From positions 124,001-188,000 of the forward strand of contig NZ_CP045178.1 in the NCBI RefSeq assembly GCF_009296025.1: 64,000 nucleotides of DNA, read 5' to 3'. The notes beneath the pieces were generated by a model, which did no database searches, was not told the DNA's origin, and saw only the letters and a list, made by a program, of their open reading frames with translations. This document shows positions 1 to 8,514 of the stretch, one piece after another (within the stretch, counting starts at the first letter, position 1; each line of letters opens with the position of its first letter). Both the position numbers and the translations under genes were made by a program. This DNA comes from Streptomyces tsukubensis. Its GTDB lineage: Bacteria > Actinomycetota > Actinomycetes > Streptomycetales > Streptomycetaceae.

Positions 1-269
1 ACAGCAAGTACGAGCTGACCAAGCTCAAGGACCCCAAGAAGAAGTGGGGCGACGTGAACGAGATCCGCTCCCTCGGCCACAAGTCGTTCCCGAAGAAGTT
101 CCCCGAGTTCAACAGCTGGCTGAAGAACTGGCACATGTCGGAGAAGCAGCTCGCCAATCTGGAGGCGACCATCCAGGACGCCGGGACCGGGCACGAGGAG
201 GCGGCCGTGAAGAAGTGGATCGCCGCCAACCCGGGCATCGTCGACAAGATGGCGCCGCTCTCCAAGTGA
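1..269 (+). CDS. Glycine betaine/proline ABC transporter substrate-binding protein, C-terminal fragment
   Basis: The first complete codon is at position 3 and the frame stays open to a TGA at 267-269, so about 88 C-terminal residues are present and the start lies outside the window. The visible end (MSEKQLANLEATI, then AVKKWIAANPGIVDKM) matches the C-terminus of OpuAC/ProX-type binding proteins, where a final helix is followed by a KWI..NP stretch. These extracytoplasmic proteins deliver glycine betaine or related quaternary amines to an ABC permease for osmoprotection. The ligand-binding aromatic residues are not in the window, so substrate is inferred from family only. A strong hairpin at 331-365 ends the transcript, so this is probably the last gene of its operon. 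Confidence 0.78.
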   Translation, partial: SKYELTKLKDPKKKWGDVNEIRSLGHKSFPKKFPEFNSWLKNWHMSEKQLANLEATIQDAGTGHEEAAVKKWIAANPGIVDKMAPLSK

Positions 270-330
270 CACCACGCGCGGTCCGGTGGCGCGAGACCTG
301 ACGCGGCCGCCGCGGTCAGGGTGAGGACGA

Positions 331-365
331 CGTGCGGCCCGGCAGATCCACTGCCGGGCCGCACG
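331..365. terminator. Bidirectional hairpin terminator
   Basis: A perfect 15-bp inverted repeat (arms 331-345 and 351-365, loop ATCCA) lies between two convergent genes. There is no U-tract, which is usual for Streptomyces terminators. Confidence 0.8.
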
Positions 366-391
366 CTTCGGACGCGCCTCTCACGCACCTC

Positions 392-2584
392 TCAGGGGAA
401 GGACACCACCGTCGAGGGAACGGTGGAGGAGCCGGATGTCGGCGAACCGGTGCTGTTGATCACGTGGTCGTACTGGCCCATGCCGCCCAGGGACACCACC
501 AGGAGGTCGTGGAACTTCACTCCCGGCTTGACCGGCGCCTGGAAGCCGTGTTCCTGCCGGATGCCCGGGTCCGAGGTGTAGTTGCAGTAGCTGCCGAGTC
601 CCCAGCCCTCATGGGTGGTGACGGAGTCCCCGACCTTGTAGGCGGCGAAGCCCTTGATGTTCCCGTTCTGGATGGCCGCCTGGTTGGGGGCGTCGTAGGC
701 CTTCTCGTTCTGGAAGAAGATCGTCCTGCCCCTCTCCCCGTACCACTGCACGTCGTACTTGTTGAAGTGCTCGACGAAGAGACCGGTGGCGAGGACGTCG
801 TCGCCGTTGACCCGGAGGCCGTAGTCGGCTCTGTTGGTCTCCCAGCCGACGCCCGCTCCGTGGTCGGCGCGCCAGATCCAGGTGTGGTCGACGATGGTGT
901 CGTCGTTGTTGATCACCATGCTGGTGGTCGCCTTGCCCGCGCCCGCGCCGCCGATCCTGACGAACACGTCCTGGACGGTGGTCGGGTTGGCGGAGTGGTC
1001 GGCGGAGGCGCCCTCAGGACCGACCTCCAGCAGGGTGTCGGAGTTCTGTGTGCCGGCGTCGATGAGCAGTCCCGCCAGCTTCACCCCGTCCACGTCGCCG
1101 ACCTTCATCGCGGTCACGCCGTTGTCGGGGACGATCGTCGCGTAACCGAGGCCGAGCACCACGGTGTTGGCCCGGTCGATGTTGATCGACTGGTTCACGT
1201 GGTAGACCCCGGGGGTGAACAGCAGGTGCAGGCCCTGCTTGACGGCGGTGTTGATGGTCTCCGCCGTGGCGCCGGGCTTGACCACGTAGAACTTGCTCAG
1301 CGGAAGCGACTCCCCCTGCGGGGTGCCGTTCCAGGAGACGCCTCGCGCGTTGGTGCGTTTGGCGGGGACGAACACCTTGTACTCGTTGCCGTCCAGGTAG
1401 AGGAAGGGCTTCTCGCGCGAGACGGGCGTGGTGTTCAGCGTCGTGTACGGAGGGTTGGGGAAGCTCTGCCCCGGAGCGCCCTCGACTCCGGAGAACACCA
1501 TGTTCCAGACGCCGTTGGTCCAGCCGCCCACCGAGCTGTCGCGGGTGTACCACTGCTGCTGCGAGTAGGGGCCGACCGTGCCGTCGATCTTGCTGTCGGC
1601 GATGTAGCCGCCGCTGGCCCAGCCGTAGCCGTTGGGGGCGAGGTTGAGTCCGCCCTTGACGTGCATGCGGCGGAAGGGAGCGGCCTGGGCCACCGCCCAC
1701 CTGTCGGTGCCGTTCACCGGGTTGAGCGCCAGATTCTCGGCGGAGCGCCAGAAGTTCTGGGTGGCGTTGCCGTTGAACCAGCCGGCGTCCACCGTCACAT
1801 CACCGTTGATCGTGGTGTCGTCGGGCTTCAGTCCGGTTCCTGATATCGAGGTGTAGAAGCCGAGTTGCACGTTCAGGTTGTTGTACGTGCCCGGCTTGAA
1901 GAGCAGTTGATAGCGGCCCTGCCCGAACTGGGCGGACTCCTGCTGATTGAAGATCGCGTCGACCTTGCCCTGGATGTCGGGGGTCGAGGGATCGTAGACC
2001 TTGACGTTGGGACCGAGGTCGCCCCCGCCGGGGAGCTGCGGTCCTGAGCCGCCGGTGGTGCCGAACACCTGGAATTCCCAGAGCGAGTAGCCGTACTGGG
2101 TGGCGCGGGTGGTGCCGGTCAGGCGTACGTAGCGTGCCGTGCCGGAGACGTTGAGGGTTTCCGTGCCGCCGGGGCCCGTGGTGGTCGAGTAGGCCTGGCT
2201 CCAGGTGTTGTTGTCCGTGGAGAACTCGATTTTGTAGCCCTTGGCGTAGGCCGCCTCCCACTTCAGCACGATCTGGCTGACCGAAGCCGACTCGCCGAGG
2301 TCGACCTTGATCCACTGAGGGTCGGAGAACGCGCTCGCCCAGCGGGTTCCGTTGTCGCCGTCGACGGCGCCGGCCGCGGATGTTCCGCTGTTCTCCTGGC
2401 TGGACGCCGTCACCGGCTTGCCCTGCGAGAGCAGTGCGGCGGCTGCGGAGGCGGGTGCGGCGGGGATGAACGCCAGGAGGGAGAGGAGGAGCCCCGCGAC
2501 TGCCGCGAGGACTCCTGCACGTCTTCGCCTCGGGGAGGCGGGGGGAGGTCTGTGAAAGAGCGGAGAACCGGGGAGTGCGTACAT
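392..2584 (-). CDS. Secreted discoidin-domain protein with a parallel beta-helix, putative glycoside hydrolase
   Basis: The protein has 730 aa. A long n-region (PRRRRAG), a hydrophobic core and an Ala-rich cleavage region form a signal peptide over residues 1-48. Residues about 50-175 form an F5/8 type C (discoidin, CBM32-like) carbohydrate-binding domain (GKPVTASSQE, DGDNGTRWAS, YVRLTGTT). The rest is rich in Asn, Gly and short strand repeats (IQGKVDAIFNQQ, LLFKPGTYNNL, VVLGLGYATI, VINNDDTIVDHTWIWRADHG), which suggests a right-handed beta-helix as in pectate-lyase-like, GH55 or GH87 enzymes. I cannot assign a CAZy family; Asp pairs near NNDD and RADHG are candidate catalytic residues. The start is supported by AGGAGAAG 8 nt upstream. 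A perfect 20-bp palindrome 43 bp upstream suggests sugar-dependent repression. Database entries for such proteins sometimes carry odd labels, so the name should be treated as structural only. Confidence 0.72.
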   Translation of the reverse strand: MYALPGSPLFHRPPPASPRRRRAGVLAAVAGLLLSLLAFIPAAPASAAAALLSQGKPVTASSQENSGTSAAGAVDGDNGTRWASAFSDPQWIKVDLGESASVSQIVLKWEAAYAKGYKIEFSTDNNTWSQAYSTTTGPGGTETLNVSGTARYVRLTGTTRATQYGYSLWEFQVFGTTGGSGPQLPGGGDLGPNVKVYDPSTPDIQGKVDAIFNQQESAQFGQGRYQLLFKPGTYNNLNVQLGFYTSISGTGLKPDDTTINGDVTVDAGWFNGNATQNFWRSAENLALNPVNGTDRWAVAQAAPFRRMHVKGGLNLAPNGYGWASGGYIADSKIDGTVGPYSQQQWYTRDSSVGGWTNGVWNMVFSGVEGAPGQSFPNPPYTTLNTTPVSREKPFLYLDGNEYKVFVPAKRTNARGVSWNGTPQGESLPLSKFYVVKPGATAETINTAVKQGLHLLFTPGVYHVNQSINIDRANTVVLGLGYATIVPDNGVTAMKVGDVDGVKLAGLLIDAGTQNSDTLLEVGPEGASADHSANPTTVQDVFVRIGGAGAGKATTSMVINNDDTIVDHTWIWRADHGAGVGWETNRADYGLRVNGDDVLATGLFVEHFNKYDVQWYGERGRTIFFQNEKAYDAPNQAAIQNGNIKGFAAYKVGDSVTTHEGWGLGSYCNYTSDPGIRQEHGFQAPVKPGVKFHDLLVVSLGGMGQYDHVINSTGSPTSGSSTVPSTVVSFP

Positions 2585-2627
2585 AGGGGTTCTTCTCCTT
2601 GGTCGTGGAACGGGTACACGACGCGCG

Positions 2628-2647
2628 ACCGGAGAGCGCTCTCCGGT
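2628..2647. promoter_or_regulatory. 20-bp perfect palindrome, LacI-type operator candidate
   Basis: The half-site is ACCGGAGAGC and the centre is CG. This resembles LacI-family operators of actinobacterial glycan-use genes (CebR-like sites with GAGCGCTC cores). It lies 43 bp upstream of the discoidin-domain enzyme start and is the only notable structure in the gene-free stretch 2585-2893. Confidence 0.6.
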
Positions 2648-2893
2648 TGCGGGAGATGCTTCTCCCTTGTTTCGGACACGTCAATAGGTGTGCACGAGGA
2701 CCCCGATCGGGGTTTCCTGTGAACAGGAATTGACGTGCCGTACGCTCCTTTCGCTCCGCTTTGTTCCGCCTTAACGGGCCTCAAGGTCCTTACGGCCGTG
2801 GGGCGTTGCTTCAGAGGGTGACACGGGCCCAGCGGGACTGCCGCCGGACGGATCTCGCCACCGCGGTGTCACACACCGCGTCACCCCTCGACG

Positions 2894-3892
2894 TCACAGC
2901 ACTTCGAGGGGCTGCTTCCGGGTCGGGGCGGGGAACGCCGCATCCAGGTTCCTGAGGTCCTCGTCCGTCAGCCGCAGATCGAGAGCGGCCCTGTTCTCCT
3001 CCACGTGGGCGAAGGTGGACGCCTTGGGGGTCCTTGCAATAGGGGCGCCCGAGCCGCGAGGGCCGGCACCGCACCTCGCGGCGTTGCCGAAAAGCCCTAG
3101 TAGCTCCGCTACGAGGACTCTCCGGCGCCTTGCGATGCACGGCACCAGCCCCCGCGGCCTCATCGGACTCCCCTATTGCAAGGACCCCTGAGGGATGGCG
3201 ATGACCTCGGAGTGGCGCAGCACCCAGGCGAGTGCCACCTGGGCGGGCGTCCAGCCGTGCGCCTCGGCGACGGCGGCGGGGGCCTCGTGATCGAGCAGCC
3301 GCCCCTGCTCCACGGGCGAGTAGGCCATGACCGGGAGGGAGAGCTGACCGCACCGGGGAAAGAGGTCGTACTCGGGGCCGCGCCGGGTGAGGTTGTAGAG
3401 CACCTGATCGGTCTGCGGTTTCGCGTCGTCGGGGAGGTCGTCCAGATCATCGGCGTCGAAGTTGCTCACACCCCACGAACCGATGCTGCCCTCCGCGATC
3501 AGCGTCTCCATGGCCTCGACCGTCTCGTGGAGCGCGATGTCGCCGCGCCAGTGGAGCAGGTACAGGTCGATCCTGTCGGTACCGAGCCTGCGGAGGCTCC
3601 GCCGACAGGCGTCCACCGTGCCGCGCCTGTCGGCGTGGGACGGCAGCACCTTGCTGACGAGGAACGCCTCGTCCCGCCGGCCCCGGACGGCTTCACCGAC
3701 CACTTCCTCGGAGGCTCCGCTTCCGTACATCTCGGCCGTGTCGATCAGGGTCAGCCCCAGGTCGAGCCCTCGCCGCAGGGCGGTGATCTCCTCGGAGCGG
3801 CGTGCGGGATCGTCACCCATGCGCCAGGTGCCCTGACCCAGTGCGGGCACCTCGACGCCGGAGGGAAACGCCACTGTCCGAACCGCGCTCAT
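2894..3892 (-). pseudogene. Aldo/keto reductase interrupted by a 162-bp inverted-repeat element
   Basis: The N-terminal part (3173-3892) is a normal AKR ([23 protein letters not shown]) with the catalytic tetrad visible as D51, Y56 (AEMYGSG), K81 (LVSKV) and H114 (LLHWRG). It reads to VIAIP, then enters the element and stops at TAG (3173-3175). The missing C-terminus, KASTFAHVEENRAALDLRLT through PLEVL, follows on the other side of the element and is still in the same frame, ending at 2894. The element plus its apparent 3-bp duplication add 165 bp, so there is no frameshift; a single in-frame amber codon inactivates the gene. The start ATG at 3892 has AAGGG 7 nt upstream. The truncated product would lack the C-terminal helices and loop that close the NADPH site, so I call it a pseudogene, probably recent because the rest is undamaged. 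Confidence 0.85.
3027..3188 (+). mobile_element. 162-bp MITE-like inverted-repeat element, copy 1
   Basis: Perfect 19-bp terminal inverted repeats GGGGTCCTTGCAATAGGGG occur at 3027-3045 and, inverted, at 3170-3188, with weaker similarity continuing for about 7 bp more. Internal hairpins include GCCGCGAGG/CCTCGCGGC and a central GTAGC-TCC-GCTAC stem. It has the same length as copies at 46934 and 57486 and is about 97% identical to them (4-5 differences). It sits inside the aldo/keto reductase gene. Flanking triplets are TTG and TGA, an imperfect duplication, unlike the exact TNA duplications of the other copies. No transposase is encoded, so it is presumably mobilised in trans. Confidence 0.9.
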
Positions 3893-4191
3893 CGGGGTGC
3901 CCTTCTCGTCCTCGGGTGGTTCTCCTGGCCGGTCTCCCGCCATGGTCGCAGCCCCTCCCGCGTCCCGCTCGGTCGGGAGTGTCCGGCCGTCCGGCCCGGT
4001 GCTTGCCCGCGCGGGACGCGGGTACGCGACCACACCTCGCGCTCTCCTGGCGGAGTGCGGGCGCTCCCCCGGACGAGACGGCACGCTCCCCCGGGGCGAT
4101 CATGGTGCTGAAGGCAGGATTCCACGGCACCACCCGGCACCACGTGTCAACAGCGCCCATGTCCACAGCACCACATCAAGGAGGATGCCCC
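3893..4191. other. Divergent intergenic region
   Basis: This stretch of about 300 bp separates the aldo/keto reductase pseudogene (-) from the PPOX protein (+) and must hold both promoters. I see no clear consensus promoter or operator, only AAGGAGG (4178-4184) in front of the + gene. Confidence 0.4.
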
Positions 4192-4611
4192 ATGTCGAAT
4201 CCACCTCTCCCCGACGAGGCGGTCGCCATGCTGGCGAAGGCCAATCCGTCGGTCATCACCACCCTGCGCTCGGACGGCCAGCCGGTCTCCACGGCCACCT
4301 GGTACCTCTGGGAAGACGGCCGGGTGCTGATCAACATGGACGAGGGGCGCAAACGCCTCGATCACCTGCGCAACGACCCCCGTGTGACCCTCACCGTCCT
4401 GGACGAGGAGAACTGGTACACGCACATCAGCATCATCGGCCGCGTCACCGGACTCCGCGAGGACAAGGGGCTGGCCGACATCGACCGGCTGTCGCAGCAC
4501 TACCTCGGCAAGCCGTACGCCCAGCGGGAACGCGGACGGGTCAGCGCGTGGATCGAGGTCGACCGCTGGCACGGCTGGGGCACATTGAAGGACAACAGCC
4601 AGTCGGGCTGA
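4192..4611 (+). CDS. PPOX-class flavin- or F420-dependent oxidoreductase
   Basis: The protein has 139 aa and consists of one split-barrel pyridoxamine-5'-phosphate-oxidase-like domain: VITTLRSDGQPVSTATWYLWEDGRV (strands 1-3), RKRLDHLRNDPRVTLTV (phosphate-binding region of the fold) and SIIGRVTGLRED. This is the length and layout of small actinobacterial PPOX proteins that use F420 or FMN to reduce unknown substrates in the cytoplasm. Sequence alone does not tell which cofactor is used. The ATG at 4192 is set by AAGGAGG 7 nt upstream; the longer upstream frame has no ribosome site. It is a single gene between divergent and unrelated neighbours. Confidence 0.8.
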   Translation: MSNPPLPDEAVAMLAKANPSVITTLRSDGQPVSTATWYLWEDGRVLINMDEGRKRLDHLRNDPRVTLTVLDEENWYTHISIIGRVTGLREDKGLADIDRLSQHYLGKPYAQRERGRVSAWIEVDRWHGWGTLKDNSQSG

Positions 4612-4875
4612 TCACCCCGCGGCCCCGGCCCGGCCGCCCTCCCGCCGGGTCGGCCGGGCCGGGACGACCGCCGGATTCTCGGCCGCCCAGGCGGCCCGGC
4701 CCGGTCCGGAACCGCCCGTCGGCCGTGAGTACACGGGGTCCTCGTGTCGTGTCTGCATCCGCTTGCCCGGCCCGTGGTGAATGCTGTGCGCGAGGAGATC
4801 ACCCCCAAGGGGCGCGGGCCCCGGACGCGGACCCGGATGTCCTGCGGGGGGCGACCGCGACAGGAGAGGGCGAGC

Positions 4876-6060
4876 GTGCACGACACGGACATCACCATCG
4901 TCGGCGCGGGCGCAGCGGGTCTCTCCCTCGCCCACCGGCTCAGGTCACGGCCGGGCGCCGCGGCCCTCCCCCGGGTGACGCTGGTCGAGGCCCCGGAGGG
5001 CGGGCTCAGACCGCCGGAGCGCACCTGGTGCTTCTGGGAACGGCCCGGTGGGGAGTACGACGGGGCGCTGACGGCTTCGTGGGGCTCCCTGCGGGTGCGC
5101 GGCCCCGACGGGTCCGAGGTCGTCGGGCGCCCCGATCCGTTCCGTTACAAGATGCTCAGGTCGGGCGCGTTCGAGGCGCTGCTGTCCAGGGGCGCGGGCG
5201 CCCCGCACCGGGTGGAGGCGGTGGTCGACGGGGTCAGGGACATCCCCGGTGGCGCCGAGGTGACGGGGACGTACGAGGACGGCCGGGCCCTGGCGCTGCG
5301 CAGCCGCTGGGTGTTCGACTCACGGCCGCCGCCCGTCCTGCCACCAGCGAGAACGACCCTGCTCCAGCATTTCAAAGGCTGGTTCGTCCGCTGCGAACAG
5401 CCCGTCTTCGATCCCGCGGCCGCCGACCTGATGGACTTCCGCACCCCACAGCCCCCGCACGGCCTCTCGTTCGGCTATGTGCTGCCGACAGGTCCCAGGG
5501 AGGCACTGGTGGAGTACACCGAGTTCTCCGGGGCGGCACTCGACGACGCGGCGTACGACAGGGCTCTGGGCCACTACGTACGGGACGTACTCGGGGTCGG
5601 CCGTTACACGGTGGCGGATACCGAGCACGGTGTCATTCCCATGACCGACGGTTCCTTTCCCCGCCGTACGGGCGCCTCCGTCTTCCGGATCGGGGCCGGT
5701 GGCGGCGCCACGCGTCCCTCGACCGGATACACCTTCGCCGCGATCCAGCGCCAGACGCGGGCGATCGCCTCCGCCCACGCGGCGGGACGGGTGCCCGTGC
5801 CGCCGGCGTCCCATTCGAGGCGGGCCCGTGCCATGGACGCCGTACTGCTGCGGGGGCTGGACAGTGGGCGCGTCGACGGCGCCGAGTTCTTCACCCGGCT
5901 GTTCCAGCGGGTCCCGATGGAGCGTCTGCTCCGTTTCCTCGACGGGCAGACCGGGATGGGCGAGGACTTGCGCATCGGCCTGCACACCCCTGTCTCGGCG
6001 ATGCTCCGCACCGCCGCCGAGCTGCCCCTGCTCCCCCGTCGACGACCTCGCGCGCGATGA
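4876..6060 (+). CDS. crtY: Lycopene beta-cyclase
   Basis: The protein has 394 aa. The N-terminal Rossmann motif IVGAGAAGLSLA is followed by PPERTWCFWE, LQHFKGWFV and MDFRTPQPPHGLSFGYVLPT, all typical of CrtY/CrtL cyclases. IGAGGGATRPSTGYTF near residue 275 is the conserved C-terminal FAD-binding signature. The enzyme cyclises both ends of lycopene to give beta-carotene at the membrane. GTG at 4876 is chosen because AGGAGAG lies 7 nt upstream and because translation then begins at the Rossmann strand; the open frame extends further up without a site. It is first in the crtY-crtT-crtU arm, 59 bp ahead of crtT. Confidence 0.93.
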   Translation: MHDTDITIVGAGAAGLSLAHRLRSRPGAAALPRVTLVEAPEGGLRPPERTWCFWERPGGEYDGALTASWGSLRVRGPDGSEVVGRPDPFRYKMLRSGAFEALLSRGAGAPHRVEAVVDGVRDIPGGAEVTGTYEDGRALALRSRWVFDSRPPPVLPPARTTLLQHFKGWFVRCEQPVFDPAAADLMDFRTPQPPHGLSFGYVLPTGPREALVEYTEFSGAALDDAAYDRALGHYVRDVLGVGRYTVADTEHGVIPMTDGSFPRRTGASVFRIGAGGGATRPSTGYTFAAIQRQTRAIASAHAAGRVPVPPASHSRRARAMDAVLLRGLDSGRVDGAEFFTRLFQRVPMERLLRFLDGQTGMGEDLRIGLHTPVSAMLRTAAELPLLPRRRPRAR

Positions 6061-6119
6061 CCGCCGCGGCACGGCCTGGACAGCACCCCGCCGGATCCCC
6101 AGAGGAACGGACCGCACGA

Positions 6120-6847
6120 TGACCCTCCTGCGTGACCAGGAACTCTCCGCCGCCTTCGACCACGCCTCCCCCGCCTACGACCGGCTCGTCGCCGTCAACC
6201 CCGGTTACCACTCCCACCTCCGGCGCTCCGCGCGGCGGCTCGGACTCCCCGACGGGGGCGCGGGCCTGCGCCTGCTCGACCTGGGGTGCGGAACGGGGGC
6301 GTCGACATCGGCTCTGCTGAGCGCCGCCCCGCACGCCGAGATCGTCGCGGTGGACGCCTCCGCGGGGATGTTGGAGCGCGCCTTGGCCAAACGGTGGCCG
6401 AGGAACGTGTCGTTCGTGCACTCCCCCGTCGAGGAGCTGGCCGAGGCAGGGGTGACCGGGCCCTTCGACGCCGCGTTCGCCGCCTACCTCTTCCACAATG
6501 TCACCGACACGGACCGGCCACTGTCCGCCGTGCGGTCGCTGCTGGCGCCTGGCGGCAGGCTCGGCGTGCACGAGTACACACTCAGCGGCCGGTCCATGGA
6601 CCTGGCCGTCTGGAACGCCGTGTGCAGAGGCGTCCTCATCCCTGTCGGTGGACTCACCGGGGACGCCGGGCTCTACCGGCATCTGTGGCGCAGCGTCGTG
6701 GAGTTCGACAGCGTGCGGGCCTTCCGTGACCGGGTGGGACGCGCCGGGTTCAGGGATGTGCGGGTCCTGCCCATGCCCGGCTGGCAGACCGGCATCGTGC
6801 ACACCGTGGTCGGCTGCGTGCCGGACGCCGGGGACGGCCTCCGGTGA
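6120..6847 (+). CDS. crtT: SAM-dependent methyltransferase of the carotenoid cluster
   Basis: The protein has 242 aa and is a class I methyltransferase: motif I LRLLDLGCGTGASTSALL (residues about 50-66), acidic motif VAVDASAGML, and a post-II region FDAAFAAYLFHNVTD followed by LLAPGGRLGVHEYT. The position between crtY and crtU matches crtT in the crtYTU operons of S. coelicolor and S. griseus. Its role in isorenieratene formation is not settled in those species, so the substrate should be left open. Its TGA overlaps the GTG of crtU by 4 nt (GTGA), so the two are translationally coupled. Confidence 0.85.
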
Positions 6848-8406
6848 CCCGCGCCCGTCATACCTCGGCCGGTGTGCCCCGCAGGGGCCTCGACCGGCGG
6901 GCCGAGATCGTCGCGCCCGCCCCCGGCAGGGCGCGGATCACCGGGAGCGCGCCGCGTGTCGCCGTCGTCGGCGGCGGGATCGCTGGGCTGGCGGCGGCCA
7001 CGGGGCTCGTGGAGCGTGGTGTGCGTGTCACGCTCCACGAGAGCGAGCCCGTGCTCGGCGGGCGCCTCGCGGGCCGTCCTGTGCGGCTCGCGGACGGTTC
7101 CGCCGTGACCATGAGCCGAGGCTTCCACGCCTTCTTCCGCCAGTACTACAACCTGCGCGGTCTGCTGCGCCGGGCGGACCCCGCTCTGGGGATGCTCACG
7201 GGGTTGGCGGACTATCCGCTGCGGCACAGCGGCGGAATGTACGACAGTTTCGCGCGCGTACCGCGCACACCGCCGTGGAGCGCCCTCGGTTTCGTGGCGC
7301 TCAGTCCCACCTTCGGGTGGCGGGATCTGAGCCGGATGGATCCGGTCGCCGCGCTCCCCCTCCTCGATGTGCGGGTGCCGAGGACGTACGAGCGGCTCGA
7401 CGGCGTCAGCGCCTGGGAGTTCCTGTCGCGAGTGGGGTTCCCAGAAGCGGCGCACCATCTCGCGTTCGAGGTGTTCTCGCGGAGTTTCTTCTCCGATCCG
7501 CGCGAGCTGTCGGCCGCGGAGCTGGTGCTGATGTTCCACATCTATTTCCTCGGATCCAGCGAGGGGCTGCTCTTCGATGTGCCGAACGAACCCTTCCCGC
7601 AGGCGTTGTGGGACCCGTTGGGCGACTACCTCAAGGACCGGGGGGCGGAGCTGCGTACGGGGACGTCCGTCGAGGAGGTGTCCCCCGTGGGGGACGGTCT
7701 GACGGTACGTGCGGACGGCCGGGAACGAACGTACGACGCGGTGGTGCTGGCCCTGGACAGTGGTGGGCTGCGCAGACTCGTGGCCGCCTCGCCCCGGTTG
7801 GGCGACGCCGTCTGGCGTGAGCGTGTCGGTCGGCTGCGCAGCGCTCCTCCCTTCCTCGTCGCGCGGCTGTGGCTCGACCGGCCGGTCGCGCGGGACCGGC
7901 CGGGTTTCCTCGGGACCAGCGGCTTCGGCGGTCTCGACAATGTGAGCGTCCTGGAGCGCTGGGAAGGGGAAGCGGCCAGGTGGTCGGCGAGGACCGGTGG
8001 TTCTGTCATCGAGCTGCACGCGTACGCCGTCGCCCCCGGAGCGGACCGTGCGGGCGAGCAACGGTCGTTGGTGGACCAACTGCACCGGGTCTATCCGGAG
8101 ACCCGGGAGGCGAGGATCGTGGACGAGTGCCACGAGTGGCGGGAGGACTGCCCGTTGTTCCCCGTGGGCGGCTACGAGGACCGTCCCACCGTGGCCACCC
8201 CTCATCCTTCCGTGATGGTCGCGGGCGACCTCGTCCGTACGGAGCTTCCCGTGGCGCTCATGGAACGGGCTGCGACCACCGGGTTCCTCGCCGCCAACGC
8301 GCTGCTGCGGCGGTGGGGTGTGCGGGGGCAGACGCTGTGGACGGTGCCGCGTCGGGGGCGCTCCGCCGCGCTGCGAGCCGTGAGCCGACTGGGGGCGGGG
8401 GGTTGA
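6844..8406 (+). CDS. crtU: Beta-carotene desaturase/methyltransferase (isorenieratene synthase type)
   Basis: The protein has 520 aa. An N-terminal extension of about 35 residues precedes the FAD-binding motif VAVVGGGIAGLAAATGL and LGGRLAG. Conserved stretches include MSRGFHAFFRQYYNLR, FLSRVGFPEAAHHLAFEVFSR and the C-terminal VMVAGDLVRTELPVALMERA. CrtU enzymes desaturate the beta-ionone ring and shift a methyl group to form the aromatic rings of isorenieratene. The GTG start overlaps the crtT stop. The gene ends 46 bp before a 63-bp inverted-repeat remnant that separates it from the convergent ridA-like gene. Confidence 0.92.
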   Translation: MTRARHTSAGVPRRGLDRRAEIVAPAPGRARITGSAPRVAVVGGGIAGLAAATGLVERGVRVTLHESEPVLGGRLAGRPVRLADGSAVTMSRGFHAFFRQYYNLRGLLRRADPALGMLTGLADYPLRHSGGMYDSFARVPRTPPWSALGFVALSPTFGWRDLSRMDPVAALPLLDVRVPRTYERLDGVSAWEFLSRVGFPEAAHHLAFEVFSRSFFSDPRELSAAELVLMFHIYFLGSSEGLLFDVPNEPFPQALWDPLGDYLKDRGAELRTGTSVEEVSPVGDGLTVRADGRERTYDAVVLALDSGGLRRLVAASPRLGDAVWRERVGRLRSAPPFLVARLWLDRPVARDRPGFLGTSGFGGLDNVSVLERWEGEAARWSARTGGSVIELHAYAVAPGADRAGEQRSLVDQLHRVYPETREARIVDECHEWREDCPLFPVGGYEDRPTVATPHPSVMVAGDLVRTELPVALMERAATTGFLAANALLRRWGVRGQTLWTVPRRGRSAALRAVSRLGAGG

Positions 8407-8451
8407 GGTGCCTGCCGGGTGCGGTGGGTGTCAGGGGGTGGCGCGGCCTCA

Positions 8452-8514
8452 GGGGTCCTTGCGGTAGGGGAGTCCGATCAGGCAGGCCGCGCGGGCCCCT
8501 ATTGCAAGGACCCC
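8452..8514. mobile_element. 63-bp internal-deletion derivative of the 162-bp element
   Basis: Both termini of the element are kept (GGGGTCCTTGC..TAGGGG at 8452-8470 and CCCCTATTGCAAGGACCCC at 8496-8514) with about 99 bp of the middle missing. It is flanked by an exact duplication TCA (8449-8451 and 8515-8517). On the minus strand the right-hand triplet is TGA, the stop codon of the ridA-like gene. The inverted termini form a hairpin of about 19 bp between convergent genes and may serve as a terminator. Confidence 0.88.

Noticed and set aside
2894..3163. A recurring small reading frame (CIARRRRVLVAELLGLFGNAARCGAGPRG) in several places, which looked like a conserved small protein.
   Set aside because: It lies inside each 162-bp element copy; the similarity comes from the element DNA, and one copy simply runs on into the aldo/keto reductase C-terminus. 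No ribosome site precedes it.
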